Source: JAPHTQ01 sp050299175 (GTDB lineage Bacteria; Pseudomonadota; Gammaproteobacteria; Thiohalomonadales; Thiohalomonadaceae). Taken from it: a stretch of 64,000 nucleotides of DNA. Location: the NCBI GenBank assembly GCA_050299175.1, contig JBNKVM010000036.1:1-64000 (forward strand), read 5' to 3'. Each line of letters starts with the position of its first letter. Position 1 is the first letter of the stretch. Shown here piece after piece: positions 38,297 through 46,837 of the stretch. Position numbers and translations under genes: made by a program. The notes under the pieces were generated by a model, which saw nothing but the letters and a program-made list of their open reading frames with translations, ran no database searches and was not told the DNA's origin.

Positions 38297-39121
38297 TTAC
38301 GGTGTGGAGTAGCCTTTGCAGGGCAGGGAGAATATCTGCATGTCGTCCAGTCGTAGCGCGGTGAGGCTGCCGCCCCAGAGACAACCGGTATCGATGGCGT
38401 GGACGTTATTTTCCTGGTAGAGACCCAGGGTCGACCAGTGACCGAAGACGATGGTCTGTTCCCGGTTTTTGCGTTTGGGCACGGTAAACCAGGGCAGGGT
38501 ATTTTTTTCAGTGAAACTGGGTTTGCCTTTGGAGACGAAGTCGAGCCCGCCCTTGGGAGTGCAGTAACGCATACGGGTGAAACAGTTGACGATGAAACGC
38601 AGTCGATCCCAGCCGCCCAGTTTTTTCGACCAGCGGGTTGGTTTGTTGCCGTACATGTGACCAAGGAATTCACGCAGTTTCGGTCCACGTAACACCTTCT
38701 CCACTTCGGCGGCACGTTCCAGGGCTTTTTTGACTGTCCACTGTGGCGGCAGGCCAGCGTGCACCAGGGCGACATCGAAGTTTTTGTCGTAGTGCATCAG
38801 GGGCTGGCGGCGCAGCCAGTCGAGTAGTTCATCCCCATCCTTGGCCTTGAATATCTGCGCCAGGGTGCGATTGCTTTTGCTATGGCGGTGACGGTTTTTC
38901 CACAGTGCGATCAGGTGCAGATCGTGGTTGCCAAGCACGGTAATTGCGCTGTCGCCCAGCCCCTTGATGAAGCGCAGAGTTTCGAGTGACTTGGGGCCGC
39001 GGTTGACCAGATCGCCAGCGAACCAGAGCCGGTCTTTTTTCGGATCGAACTGGATCAATTCCAGGAGTTGCTGCAGCTCATCGAAGCAGCCCTGGATGTC
39101 GCCGATTGCGTAGGTTGCCAT
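38297..39121 (-). CDS. apaH: Symmetrical bis(5'-nucleosyl)-tetraphosphatase
   Basis: A 274-residue Ap4A hydrolase splitting Ap4A into two ADP. Metallophosphatase motifs GDIQG, GDLVNRGP and GNHD are present in order. The start MATYAIGDIQGC (39121) is the family norm; an upstream in-frame TTG is rejected. In E. coli apaH follows apaG; here apaG lies 79 bp upstream on the same strand. Confidence 0.96.
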   Translation of the reverse strand: MATYAIGDIQGCFDELQQLLELIQFDPKKDRLWFAGDLVNRGPKSLETLRFIKGLGDSAITVLGNHDLHLIALWKNRHRHSKSNRTLAQIFKAKDGDELLDWLRRQPLMHYDKNFDVALVHAGLPPQWTVKKALERAAEVEKVLRGPKLREFLGHMYGNKPTRWSKKLGGWDRLRFIVNCFTRMRYCTPKGGLDFVSKGKPSFTEKNTLPWFTVPKRKNREQTIVFGHWSTLGLYQENNVHAIDTGCLWGGSLTALRLDDMQIFSLPCKGYSTP

Positions 39122-39200
39122 GGGTTGTTGTATAGTCAATAAAAAGTGCGGCTATGGTAACAGCAAGCACCCATGAATGGGATGAAGTGTTTCGCGTTCC

Positions 39201-39581
39201 TTAATGAAGCATGCGAGGCACAGCGAGGGTAAACACCGGGATCTCAGCGTCGAACTCGCTGCCGTCTTCTCCACGCATCAGGTAGGTGCCCTGCATGGTG
39301 CCCACGGGGGTTTCGAGGATGGTGCCGCTGGTGTAGCGGTAGTGGTCGCCGGGGGCGATCTGCGGTTGCTCGCCGACCACGCCCTCGCCATCCACTTCCT
39401 GCACATTGCCGTCACTGTCGGTGATAACCCAGTGGCGGCGCAGCAGTTTGGCTGTCTTTGCGCCGATGTTGGAGATGGTGATGGTGTAGGCGAACACGTA
39501 GCGGTCCTGCTCGGGGAGGGATTGCTCCTCGATGTAATGGGTTTCCACGTCGATGTCGATAGTCTTGCGCTCCTGCATCAT
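39201..39581 (-). CDS. apaG: ApaG family protein
   Basis: A 126-residue Fn3-like domain protein with YTITISNIGAKTAKLLRRHW and the conserved GEQPQIAPGDHYRYTSGTIL, closing with GTMQGTYLM. The biochemical role is unsettled; it binds metal and is linked genetically to apaH. It sits between glk and apaH. In E. coli it follows rsmA directly, whereas here five genes intervene. Confidence 0.95.
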   Translation of the reverse strand: MMQERKTIDIDVETHYIEEQSLPEQDRYVFAYTITISNIGAKTAKLLRRHWVITDSDGNVQEVDGEGVVGEQPQIAPGDHYRYTSGTILETPVGTMQGTYLMRGEDGSEFDAEIPVFTLAVPRMLH

Positions 39582-39592
39582 GATTCGAGCCT

Positions 39593-40588
39593 CTATAGAC
39601 GTGCTGCGTAACTGGTGGCGCCCAGCAGCCCGCTGCGGGTATTGGTTATCACCTTGACCGGGAAGCTGCGCACGAGTTCCCGCATCCGTCCCTTGTCCGA
39701 GTACGCCTCTACAAAAGAACCGTCCCGGAGTCTGGCTAATAACTTGGGGGCGATACCGCCCGCTATAAAGACCCCGCCACAGGGTAACGTGGCCAGTGCG
39801 AGATCACCGCTGAAGGCGCCGAGGATGCGGCAGAACAGAGTCACTGCTTCCATCGCAGTGTCGTTTTCACCACGAATCCCCTGTTCACCAATCGCTGCCG
39901 CCGGGTCAGTCTCCTCCAGCAGCGCGTCGCCGCGGATAGCGTCCCGTTGTAATAAAAAACGGTAGATGTTGATTAACCCCGGACCGGAAAGCAGGCGCTC
40001 GTAGGAGACACGCGGGTATTCCTGCAGCAGGAATTGCAACAGGCCCTGTTGCTGTTCGTCGCGGGGGGCGAAGGCGAGATGACCGCCTTCGGAGGGATGG
40101 TTGACACTGCCGCCGGGGTGGGGAAAGAGATGACAGACACCCAGGCCGGTGCCAGCCCCAAGGAGCAGACGTGTGCCATGCGGTTCCGCCTCAGCCTGGT
40201 GCAGAGGAACCAGCTCATCGGCGGTCAGTTCATCCAGGCTGTAGCCGATGGCCTGAAAATCGTTAATCAGGGCAACCTTTCCGATACCCAGCGCATCAGC
40301 CAACTGCAGGTTATCCAGGTGCCAGGGTAGATTGGTCAGACGTGTGCTCTGGTGCGATTCGCTATGATGATTAACCGGCCCGGCCACGGCGAAACAGGCA
40401 CTACTCGGGGTGGATTTGTTGTTTTGTTCAAGAAAGTCGGTGGTTAACGCTTCAAGCGAGGGATAGTCGGTACTGGCAAATTGCTGTTGTGCCAGTTCAC
40501 CTCGGTTGCCCTGTTCGTCGACATAGCTGAGCTGGAGCAGGGTCTTGGTGCCGCCGACATCTGCGGCGAGGATCAGTGGCTCACTCAT
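39593..40588 (-). CDS. glk: Glucokinase
   Basis: A 331-residue ROK-unrelated bacterial glucokinase of the Glk family, beginning LILAADVGGTKTLLQL (phosphate-binding). The glucose-binding ALINDFQAIGYSLDEL and the ATP region LLGAGTGLGV are present. It phosphorylates glucose to glucose-6-phosphate. It overlaps pgl by eight bases, giving a two-gene unit that feeds the oxidative pentose phosphate or Entner-Doudoroff route. Confidence 0.95.
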   Translation of the reverse strand: MSEPLILAADVGGTKTLLQLSYVDEQGNRGELAQQQFASTDYPSLEALTTDFLEQNNKSTPSSACFAVAGPVNHHSESHQSTRLTNLPWHLDNLQLADALGIGKVALINDFQAIGYSLDELTADELVPLHQAEAEPHGTRLLLGAGTGLGVCHLFPHPGGSVNHPSEGGHLAFAPRDEQQQGLLQFLLQEYPRVSYERLLSGPGLINIYRFLLQRDAIRGDALLEETDPAAAIGEQGIRGENDTAMEAVTLFCRILGAFSGDLALATLPCGGVFIAGGIAPKLLARLRDGSFVEAYSDKGRMRELVRSFPVKVITNTRSGLLGATSYAARL

Positions 40589-41336
40589 TTACCGCTTCAT
40601 CCTCATACTGCGCATGGATGAAGCTAGCGGCGTCGGCGTCCATAAACCACGTTACCTTGTCCTGGTCGAGCATTTCCACGGGCAGCGGCTGGGCGCCGCC
40701 GCCGCCATGCAGGACATGACGGACGACATCTGCTTTTTTGATCCCGCTGACCAGCAGCAGGATCTCGCGGGCATTGTTCAGCACTGGCAGGGTCAGGCTG
40801 TAGCGCCAGCAGTCGAGACGCTCCACATAGCAGGCGCCAACCGCGTCCTTTTTTTCCTTAAGCAGCGTGGTCTCGGGAAAGAGTGAGGCGACATGGCCAT
40901 CGGCTCCCATGCCGAGTAACACCAGATCGAAACGGGGAATGTCGTTTTCCTGCGGCATTTTTTCCAGGACATCGCGGTAATGGTCGACGGCTTTCTCCGT
41001 CTTGAATTCACCGCGTATGCGATGGATGGCGTTACGGCTGATGCCGAGAGGTTGGAACAGGGTTTCGTCGACCATGCGGAAGTTGCTGTGCTGATGGTCG
41101 CGTGGCACGTTGCGCTCATCGCCGAAGTAGAAACGGATTCGTTTCCAGTGAGGGAAGCGGTCATGGCCATGGCGGCTCAATTCGCGGTAGAGCGCTCTGG
41201 GGGTATCGCCACCAGCAAGGGAGAGGTGGAAATATTTCTGCTCACGCAACACCTCCTCCATAAACTGCAGGATATGTTCAGCGCAACTGCGGAATAACGC
41301 ATCAGATTGTTTGAAAACGTGAAATTGTGCTGCCAT
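40581..41336 (-). CDS. pgl: 6-phosphogluconolactonase
   Basis: A 251-residue DevB/SOL-type lactonase hydrolysing 6-phosphogluconolactone. The signatures are FHLSLAGGDTPRALYREL, RIRFYFGDERNVPRDHQHSN (in two parts) and LVLLGMGADGHVASLFPET. AAGGAG lies about eight bases before ATG. glk overlaps its end. No zwf is seen in the window. Confidence 0.95.
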   Translation of the reverse strand: MAAQFHVFKQSDALFRSCAEHILQFMEEVLREQKYFHLSLAGGDTPRALYRELSRHGHDRFPHWKRIRFYFGDERNVPRDHQHSNFRMVDETLFQPLGISRNAIHRIRGEFKTEKAVDHYRDVLEKMPQENDIPRFDLVLLGMGADGHVASLFPETTLLKEKKDAVGACYVERLDCWRYSLTLPVLNNAREILLLVSGIKKADVVRHVLHGGGGAQPLPVEMLDQDKVTWFMDADAASFIHAQYEDEAVNE

Positions 41337-41371
41337 TGCAGCGACTCCTTTGCACTGGCATGGTCACGGTC

Positions 41372-41647
41372 CTAATTCTCTTCGCGGTGGCGGATCTGGC
41401 GCACCTGGCGTGTAGCATCGAGGACCGCTTCGACAATGTGTTGCTGCATTCTTTCGCGTTCGCGGGCAGTGAGAAAAAAGGCCATGTCCACATCGTGTCG
41501 CACGTAGCGTGCGGGCAACTGATTCAGGGCCAGGCAGGCGACATCTTCGAGAAAGTCCTGATCCACCCCTTCCTCCTTGGCAAGGGTGTTCATGATGTGC
41601 TCCGTTACCAGCGTTTCGTAGTAGTTGTGTATCGACTCGAAGTTCAT
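41372..41647 (-). CDS. ComFB-family (late competence) small protein
   Basis: A 91-residue protein with the ComFB pattern: NYYETLVTEHIMNTLAKEE, then VACLALNQLPARYVRHDVDM and a basic C-terminal helix. ComFB domains in cyanobacteria and Bacillus bind cyclic di-nucleotides. The invariant NxLPxRY-like motif (NQLPARY) is here. Its position beside a CheW-LysM protein and an HExxH protein may be meaningful, since several c-di-GMP proteins are encoded in this window. Confidence 0.82.
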   Translation of the reverse strand: MNFESIHNYYETLVTEHIMNTLAKEEGVDQDFLEDVACLALNQLPARYVRHDVDMAFFLTARERERMQQHIVEAVLDATRQVRQIRHREEN

Positions 41648-41721
41648 GGCCGCTCCGCAGGTGATGTACGTTTGAGCTTAGCCACAGGGCAGGGCTTATT
41701 CAACTTGGGTCGAGAAGTGTT

Positions 41722-42222
41722 TTAAAGGCGCAGTTTCCAGGTGGGTTCTCCTGCCTTGGAGAGCAGGCCGTGGTGCAGCAGCCACTGGCGGGCATCCTCT
41801 GCATCCTGTTCGAACCAGGCGCGGGAGGAGCCGAGGCGAAAGGTGTACCCCCAGCGGTCCATGTCCTCCATGATGCGATCGCGACCGACCTCGGCAAGGT
41901 AACTCGCCAGGGTGATCTCCATATAGTTGACCGCATTTTCTTCGTCGTAATCACCACCAGCATCAGTGTGCAGTTTTTCCCTGCGTTGCTGGTCCATGCA
42001 GATCAGGTGACAGCTTTCGTGCAGTGCGGAGTGGACCGGGGTGTCGCCACGCACCAGCACCCGGCGGGCGATGATTCCCGCCTCGGGGTCACCGAACCAG
42101 CTGCCAGGGATCGCCTGGTCGTCTCCCACCCACTCCAGGGTAAGACCGAAACGGGCCAGCAGTTCGGCCAGGGCTGTGCCATTGATTTGGTTACAGAGAA
42201 TGACGTCGTTCATGCTGCGCAT
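41722..42222 (-). CDS. HExxH-containing protein of unknown function
   Basis: A 166-residue soluble protein. The motif ALHESCHLICMD contains HExxH, and a Glu in ENAVNYMEI about 25 residues on could be a third zinc ligand, as in minimal metalloproteases. No signal peptide is visible, so it is probably cytoplasmic. I do not recognise a named family. The start could be this ATG or one three codons later; neither has a clear ribosome site. It lies 23 bp downstream of the CheW-LysM gene on the same strand. Confidence 0.65.
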   Translation of the reverse strand: MRSMNDVILCNQINGTALAELLARFGLTLEWVGDDQAIPGSWFGDPEAGIIARRVLVRGDTPVHSALHESCHLICMDQQRREKLHTDAGGDYDEENAVNYMEITLASYLAEVGRDRIMEDMDRWGYTFRLGSSRAWFEQDAEDARQWLLHHGLLSKAGEPTWKLRL

Positions 42223-42245
42223 GATAACCGTGATCGGGCAGAAGA

Positions 42246-43715
42246 TCAGCGGATGATGATACGAACTTTATCGCCAGGATAAATTCGATCCGGATTTTTG
42301 ATCCTGCTGCGCTTTGCCAATTCATGGTAGTTGAACGCGTTACCCGTGTAGAGCTTGGCGATGTCCCACAGGGTATCGCCCTTGACCACGATGTGAGTAC
42401 AGTCGCAGGGTTCGGGTTGGGTTGTTTCCACGGTTGCCGGTTTTTCTTCGAAGGGTGCCGCGGTATCGATCACGCTGGTCTCCCCCGATGTTTTGGCGGG
42501 GACAGTCTGTTGTTTTCCATCCATCACTTGCTCAGTAACACTGTCCACTGGAGTAGTCGCTTGCTTTTCTGCTAGTGCGGGCGCTGCTTTTGCCGCAGCC
42601 TGGCGATCGATAATCAGATTGATCGTGCCGTCTTCATCACGCTCAATACGCAACGGTGGCTCTTCGATGGCTGGTTGAACTCTGGGTGGCGAAATTTTTG
42701 CCACGGGTGGATTCATGTGGGGTGGTTCGGTCTGTGGCCACAGCCAGTAACCAATCGGGAGCACGCTGAGCAGGAGCAGGAACAGTATCAGCCATAACAG
42801 TGAGTTGTCTTTCTCCTCGTACGCCACTTCACGTTGGGCTGTCGCGGCAGGATGTGTGGGGGGCGGCGGGGCGTGAAGAGTTTCGGCTCGGGAACGAGGC
42901 ACTTCTTCAGCTGATGTGGCGAACGATTGTGCAGTTTTCGCAGCAGCGGTTTTTTCCGGCGACAGAAGAGGCGTGGGTTTCGCGGCAGGTGTTGGCGTCG
43001 GTTTTTTCTGTTCGGGTACAACCGGCGATGGCGATGGCGATGGAACAGGAGTCGGGACTTTTCTCTCGGGGACGATGGTTTTTGTTTCCTGTTTCTCCTC
43101 CACGGAGGGCGGCGCAATGTCAGTTTTGACGGGTTTTTGTTCCGTCGATTTCCTGGTAGCAGATTCAACGTGAATTGTCGCGGGTACTGGGTTTTCAGTG
43201 GGTTTTTCCGCGGTAGGAGGATTTTCTTCGTTAGTCATTTTTTTCTGCTGTTGTTGCAGCTGTGCAAAATGGTGCCGCAACGGTTCCACATCATGCATGT
43301 TGCGCAACAGCGGGAGTTCGGTGCAGAGGACAATTTCATCCTGATAGAGAAAGCCTGCGGAGAACAATTCCCGTGGCAGATAATGGGGCAAATTGGCCCA
43401 CTTGCCCTGTTCGCTGCGTACCAGCCCGACGACCCGGTCGACCAGAAAGGCGTAGTGGCGCATTCCTTCGTCCTGTAGCAGCAAACGGCCGACGCCGATA
43501 CGCGCTGTATCGATGCCGAAACGGGTATGCAGATCGATGACTGCATAGGTGAACTGGGCATGGTGAAAAATGCCCGGTGTGCTGCGTGCGCTTCCGGGCG
43601 TATGGGTGATGTGTTCGGGCGGCATGAGAATACTGCCTACGCTTTGCGCGGGAACGGCAAAGGGGATATCCGCAATGCGGAAGATCAGCAGTGTCTCGTC
43701 TTTGGCGAAAGGCAT
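42246..43715 (-). CDS. CheW-like domain, transmembrane segment and LysM domain fusion protein
   Basis: A 489-residue protein with an unusual order. Residues about 8-150 match CheW (LLIFRIADIPFAVPAQSVGS, HAQFTYAVIDLHTRFG, YAFLVDRVVGLVRSEQGKW). A long Pro-, Lys- and Thr-rich linker follows (about 155-300), then one transmembrane helix (about 305-327), a second low-complexity stretch, and a C-terminal LysM (HIVVKGDTLWDIAKLYTG to PGDKVRIIIR, 441-489). The CheW part should be cytoplasmic and LysM periplasmic, binding peptidoglycan. No chemotaxis genes are nearby. Function unknown. Confidence 0.8.
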   Translation of the reverse strand: MPFAKDETLLIFRIADIPFAVPAQSVGSILMPPEHITHTPGSARSTPGIFHHAQFTYAVIDLHTRFGIDTARIGVGRLLLQDEGMRHYAFLVDRVVGLVRSEQGKWANLPHYLPRELFSAGFLYQDEIVLCTELPLLRNMHDVEPLRHHFAQLQQQQKKMTNEENPPTAEKPTENPVPATIHVESATRKSTEQKPVKTDIAPPSVEEKQETKTIVPERKVPTPVPSPSPSPVVPEQKKPTPTPAAKPTPLLSPEKTAAAKTAQSFATSAEEVPRSRAETLHAPPPPTHPAATAQREVAYEEKDNSLLWLILFLLLLSVLPIGYWLWPQTEPPHMNPPVAKISPPRVQPAIEEPPLRIERDEDGTINLIIDRQAAAKAAPALAEKQATTPVDSVTEQVMDGKQQTVPAKTSGETSVIDTAAPFEEKPATVETTQPEPCDCTHIVVKGDTLWDIAKLYTGNAFNYHELAKRSRIKNPDRIYPGDKVRIIIR

Positions 43716-43774
43716 AACAGCCAGTATAACGGTGATACATGGGCGCCGCTTGAATCGTGAGCGCCGAATATTGG

Positions 43775-44560
43775 CTAGTTGCTGACGGCAGCGTTGGCCA
43801 GCGCGACAAATTGCTCGAGAGTAAGGGTTTCCGGGCGGCAGCCCGGGTCGATCCCCAGTGCTTCGATGGCGGTAGCATCGAGCAGGCCTTTCATGTTGTT
43901 GCGCAGGGTTTTGCGTCGCTGACTGAAGGCCTGATTGACCAGCCGGGAGAAGAATTTTTCGTCGTTTGCCGGGTATGGCGGGGTGGCATAGGGAATGAGG
44001 CGCACGATGGCCGAGTCGACCTTGGGTGGTGGGTTGAATGCGCCGGGGGGCACGGTGAAGAGTTTTTCCACCTCACAGCGGTACTGCACCATCACACTGA
44101 GGCGGCCATAGTCGTCGCCTCCCGGCTTTGCAGCGAGACGCTGCACAACCTCTTTTTGCAACATGAAGTGCATGTCGTGAATGCAGGGTGATTGATCCAG
44201 TAGATGAAAAATCAGCGGTGTGGAGATGTTGTAAGGCAGATTACCTACCACGCGTAACTTTTCATCGCCGGTTTGTCGCAGGGAGCAAAAATCGAATTTC
44301 AGCGCATCGGCGTTGTGAATGTGTAGCGTGCCCTGTGTTGCGAATTGCTGTTGCAGACGTGGCACCAGATCCCGATCCAGCTCCACGACATCCATCTCGC
44401 CCAATGCGGTCAGCAGCGGTTCGGTGAGGGCGCCGAGTCCCGGGCCGATTTCCACCAGTCGTTCGCCTGTCTGTGGATGGATGGCGGCGACGATACCGCG
44501 GATCACATTTTGATCGTGAAGAAAGTTCTGGCCGAAACGTTTGCGCGGGCGATGGTTCAT
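43775..44560 (-). CDS. rsmA: 16S rRNA (adenine1518/1519-N6)-dimethyltransferase
   Basis: A 261-residue KsgA/RsmA that dimethylates two adenines in helix 45 of 16S rRNA. It shows RPRKRFGQNFLHDQNVI, the SAM motif VEIGPGLGALTEPLL and the catalytic NLPYNISTPLI. Its start overlaps the pdxA stop (ATGA). It is the last of the lptD-surA-pdxA-rsmA run. Confidence 0.97.
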   Translation of the reverse strand: MNHRPRKRFGQNFLHDQNVIRGIVAAIHPQTGERLVEIGPGLGALTEPLLTALGEMDVVELDRDLVPRLQQQFATQGTLHIHNADALKFDFCSLRQTGDEKLRVVGNLPYNISTPLIFHLLDQSPCIHDMHFMLQKEVVQRLAAKPGGDDYGRLSVMVQYRCEVEKLFTVPPGAFNPPPKVDSAIVRLIPYATPPYPANDEKFFSRLVNQAFSQRRKTLRNNMKGLLDATAIEALGIDPGCRPETLTLEQFVALANAAVSN

Positions 44561-45537
44561 CGTTGCACCATTTGTAATGCAGTATCGATGGCGTATTGCA
44601 GGCTACCTATTTCGGCTTTGCCGCTCCCCGCCAGTTCCAGTGCGGTGCCGTGGTCTACCGAGGTGCGCACGAAGGGTAGGCCGAGGGTGATGTTGGCCGC
44701 ATGGCCGAAGCCCTTGTATTTGAGTACTGGTAATCCCTGGTCATGATACATCGCCAGCACCGCGTCGGCCTGTTGCAGGTGGTGCGGGGTGAAGGCGGTA
44801 TCGGCAGGTAGCGGTCCGAGCAGTTGCATTTTCTCATCACGCAGTTGTTGTAGCAGCGGTTCGATGATTTCGATCTCTTCCCGTCCCAGGTGACCGCCTT
44901 CGCCCGCATGGGGATTGAGGCCGCAGACGAGGATGCGCGGCGAGGCAATGTTGAAGCGCTGTTGCAGATCGCTATGCAGGATGCGCAGCACTTCTTCCAG
45001 CAGGGGGCGGGTAATGGCGTGGCTTACCTCAGACAGCGGTAGGTGGGTAGTGGCAAGGGCAACACGCAGCCCGTCGGTGGCAAGCATCATCACTACTCGA
45101 GGTGTGTGGCTCAGTCCGGCGAGAAATTCGGTATGGCCGGTAAAGGGGATTCCTGCATCGTTGATGATGCCTTTGTGTACCGGACCAGTGACCAGAGCGT
45201 CGAAGGTGCCATCGAGGCAGCCTTCTGTAGCGCTGCGCAGGGTTTGCAAGACGTATTCGGCGTTGGTCGGGTCGAGTTTGCCGGGTGTTGCTGCTACGGC
45301 CAGTTCGGTATTGAGGATGGTCAGCTCGCCTGCGACGGAGGGGCTGGCCGGTTGCGTCGCATCAAAGGAGCGCAGTAGTAACGGCAGGCCCAGTTGTGTG
45401 GCCCGCTGTTGCAGCAATTCCCCTGAGGCGATCGCCACTATTTCACCGGGTTGCGCCTGCTGTGCCAGTTGTACACAGAGATCAGGACCGATGCCGGCCG
45501 GTTCGCCAGGGGTGAGTGCGAGGCGTGGAACGCTCAT
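44557..45537 (-). CDS. pdxA: 4-hydroxythreonine-4-phosphate dehydrogenase
   Basis: A 326-residue PdxA for pyridoxal 5'-phosphate synthesis. It begins RLALTPGEPAGIGPDLCVQL and contains FTGHTEFLAGL, the metal-site histidines in LATTHLPLSEVSHAI and CGLNPHAGEGGHLGREE, and AMYHDQGLPVLKYKGFG. surA is encoded immediately upstream (stop one base before). Confidence 0.97.
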   Translation of the reverse strand: MSVPRLALTPGEPAGIGPDLCVQLAQQAQPGEIVAIASGELLQQRATQLGLPLLLRSFDATQPASPSVAGELTILNTELAVAATPGKLDPTNAEYVLQTLRSATEGCLDGTFDALVTGPVHKGIINDAGIPFTGHTEFLAGLSHTPRVVMMLATDGLRVALATTHLPLSEVSHAITRPLLEEVLRILHSDLQQRFNIASPRILVCGLNPHAGEGGHLGREEIEIIEPLLQQLRDEKMQLLGPLPADTAFTPHHLQQADAVLAMYHDQGLPVLKYKGFGHAANITLGLPFVRTSVDHGTALELAGSGKAEIGSLQYAIDTALQMVQR

Positions 45538-45538
45538 G

Positions 45539-46819
45539 TTATTGATCGAGGCGATACTCCACGTAGGCCTGATCGCGCAGCTGGCGTAGCCAGTTTTGGG
45601 TCTCTTCCTCCGCCTTACGCTGGCGTAGGGCGATAAAGGCCTCGTTACGTTTTGCCTCTTCGGTGTTGTCTACGGTACGCCAGCCCAGCGGTTCGACGAT
45701 ATGCCAGCCGAACTGGGTTTTGACTGGCGGGCTGACTGTGCTGACCTTGGTCTCTTTCAGCGCCTGCTGGAATTCGGGGACGTAGATCGACGGGTCGGCC
45801 CAGCCGAGATCGCCGCCCTTGATTGCTGAACCCCTGTCGTCGGAGTTGATCTCGGCCAGCTTGGCGAAGTCCTCACCCTTGACGATGCGCTGACGCAGAC
45901 GGGCGATGCGTTTACGAGCTTCATCGCTGGAGACCAGTTTATTGGTGGCAACCAGAATATGGCGGGCATGAACCTGACGTAGCATGACTTTCTTTTCGCC
46001 GCGCTCATCCGCGAGTTGCAGGATATGGAAGCCACCGCTGCTACGGATTAGTTTGCTGACTTCGCTTTTTTTCATCCCGGTGACTTCATCGGCGAACAGG
46101 CTCGGCAGTTGTGCCAATTTGCGCCAGCCAAGGTCGCCGCCTTCCAGTGCCTGGGGGCCATCGGAGTAGGAGATGGCGATCTGGCGAAAATCATCGCCCT
46201 TGCGTAATTTTGCCAATAATCCTTCCGCCTTGCGCTTCTTTTCCTGAATCTGTTCCGGCGAAGCGTTGCCCGGCAGGGCAACCAGAATATGACGCAGCTT
46301 GTATTCGGTATTTTTACCGCTCTGCTGTTTCTGGCTTTCGAGGAAGGCGTCGACCTCCTGGGGCGAAACGTTGACCCGGCTGTCGACTACATTATTCTTC
46401 AGCCGCGAAATGATCACTTCATCACGGATCTGTTCGCGGAAACCGGCGAAACCGATACCGTCTTTTTTTAGCGCGGCACGGAACCGGGTCATGTTCATTT
46501 TATTGCGCTTGGCGATGTCTTCGATGATCTGGTTGAGTTGTTCATCGGCAACCTGGATACCGCGTTTTTGTGCCATCGTCAGTTGCAGCTTTTCGACGAT
46601 CATCCGTTCCAGCATCTGCCGTTCCAGGATGGCCCGTGGCGGCAGGGGGGTACCTTTGCTGTTGAGCTGTTTAATCAGGGTGTCGACTCGACGGTCCAGT
46701 TCGTTGCGAGTGATGACGTCATCGTCGACCACGGCGGCGATACCGTTGATCTCCTTGGTAGCGGCGTGCAGCGGGTTAGCAAGGGTCAACAATAGAAAAA
46801 GGGAAACAAGGATACGCAT
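45539..46819 (-). CDS. surA: Periplasmic chaperone and peptidyl-prolyl isomerase SurA
   Basis: A 426-residue protein with signal peptide (MRILVSLFLLLTLANPLHA), an N-terminal chaperone domain and two parvulin PpiC domains (ALEGGDLGWRKLAQLP and AIKGGDLGWADPSIYVPEFQ). It escorts unfolded outer-membrane proteins, notably LptD, to the BAM complex. lptD lies 18 bp upstream, so chaperone and client are co-expressed. Confidence 0.97.
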   Translation of the reverse strand: MRILVSLFLLLTLANPLHAATKEINGIAAVVDDDVITRNELDRRVDTLIKQLNSKGTPLPPRAILERQMLERMIVEKLQLTMAQKRGIQVADEQLNQIIEDIAKRNKMNMTRFRAALKKDGIGFAGFREQIRDEVIISRLKNNVVDSRVNVSPQEVDAFLESQKQQSGKNTEYKLRHILVALPGNASPEQIQEKKRKAEGLLAKLRKGDDFRQIAISYSDGPQALEGGDLGWRKLAQLPSLFADEVTGMKKSEVSKLIRSSGGFHILQLADERGEKKVMLRQVHARHILVATNKLVSSDEARKRIARLRQRIVKGEDFAKLAEINSDDRGSAIKGGDLGWADPSIYVPEFQQALKETKVSTVSPPVKTQFGWHIVEPLGWRTVDNTEEAKRNEAFIALRQRKAEEETQNWLRQLRDQAYVEYRLDQ

Positions 46820-46837
46820 AGCTTTCTTCGATTTAAG

